Positions 7,636 to 7,766 of a stretch of 7,766 nt of DNA are shown here, in pieces (position 1 is the first letter of the stretch; every line of letters starts with the position of its first letter). Source of the stretch: Chlamydiota bacterium (GTDB lineage Bacteria > Chlamydiota > Chlamydiia > Chlamydiales > Rhabdochlamydiaceae); contig DAIEPN010000154.1 of the NCBI GenBank assembly GCA_027348355.1, positions 1 through 7,766 of the forward strand. Reading direction: 5' to 3'. Both the position numbers and the translations under genes were made by a program. The notes beneath the pieces were generated by a model, which did no database searches, was not told the DNA's origin, and saw nothing but the letters and a program-made list of their open reading frames with translations.

Positions 7636-7766
7636 AATAGGTAAATCCAATTTATTCAACTAAATATCTTCTTATTTTTCTTTTCTAACAAACCAGCCAG
7701 GATTTATACTTTACATTAAGATTCTTTTACCAGCAGTACAATGAAGATTACACATCGATCTCTCAT
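7636..7766. other. Right-edge segment with no established gene
   Basis: After the PrmA-like stop, a weak interrupted stem (GAATAGG ... CC ... TATTC, 7634-7655) precedes a T-rich stretch (7667-7687) and could be a poor terminator. A TATACT word lies at 7705-7710, and an ATG at 7741 opens a plus-strand frame (MKITHRSL) that runs off the edge without a visible ribosome site. Two minus-strand frames are also open from the edge for 16-18 codons and then stop. Neither direction can be decided from this much sequence. Confidence 0.3.

Noticed and set aside
7741..7766. Start of a plus-strand gene at the right edge (MKITHRSL)
   Set aside because: Only eight codons are visible, without a ribosome site; open minus-strand frames exist in the same bases, so a coding call would be a guess.

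Overview
This window looks like a stretch of AT-rich bacterial chromosome from a chlamydia-like organism (phylum Chlamydiae, probably an environmental or amoeba-associated lineage rather than Chlamydia itself). The evidence is an enolase with a strongly chlamydial C-terminal half, lying close to a membrane-bound RsbU-type sensor gene (eno and rsbU are also neighbours in Chlamydia trachomatis, from memory), together with an AT-rich, compact gene layout. The assignment to a lineage is inference; no search was possible. I see no insertion sequence, phage module, CRISPR array or resistance gene.

Layout. Bases 1-1153 (minus) hold the N-terminal 384 codons of an RsbU-type sensor protein that runs off the left edge. 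Diverging from it, three tightly packed plus-strand genes follow: a SpoU/TrmH-family RNA 2'-O-methyltransferase (1187-1939), the ribosome-assembly GTPase rsgA (1936-3069, ATGA overlap) and enolase (3092-4366). After a 95-base gap comes a small gene of unknown function (4462-4860), whose 3' end overlaps by 16 bases the convergent typical 2-Cys peroxiredoxin gene (4845-5429, minus). The peroxiredoxin lies downstream of a glyoxalase II-like metallo-beta-lactamase hydrolase (5451-6065, minus), which lies only 18 bases downstream of a tRNA-Arg(ACG) gene (6084-6157, minus). A good sigma70-type promoter sits just upstream of the tRNA, so tRNA, hydrolase and peroxiredoxin may be one transcription unit.

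Bases 6158-6377 are non-coding by the present reading but structured, with a long imperfect inverted repeat. Upstream lies an unrecognised 109-residue protein gene (6378-6707, minus) whose stop codon falls inside a short tandem repeat. A 121-base, very AT-rich divergent promoter region separates it from a PrmA-like (ribosomal protein L11) methyltransferase (6829-7635, plus). The last 131 bases contain no gene I can establish.

How the genes fit together: three of the recognised proteins act on the translation machinery (SpoU-type methyltransferase, RsgA, PrmA-like enzyme), one is glycolytic (enolase), two suit detoxification of peroxides and reactive thioesters (peroxiredoxin, hydrolase), and one is a regulatory sensor. 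Most of this is ordinary housekeeping. The points that deserve a second look are the tRNA-led detoxification transcript, the two orphan small proteins, the possible C-terminal truncation of the 109-residue protein, and the structured spacer next to it.
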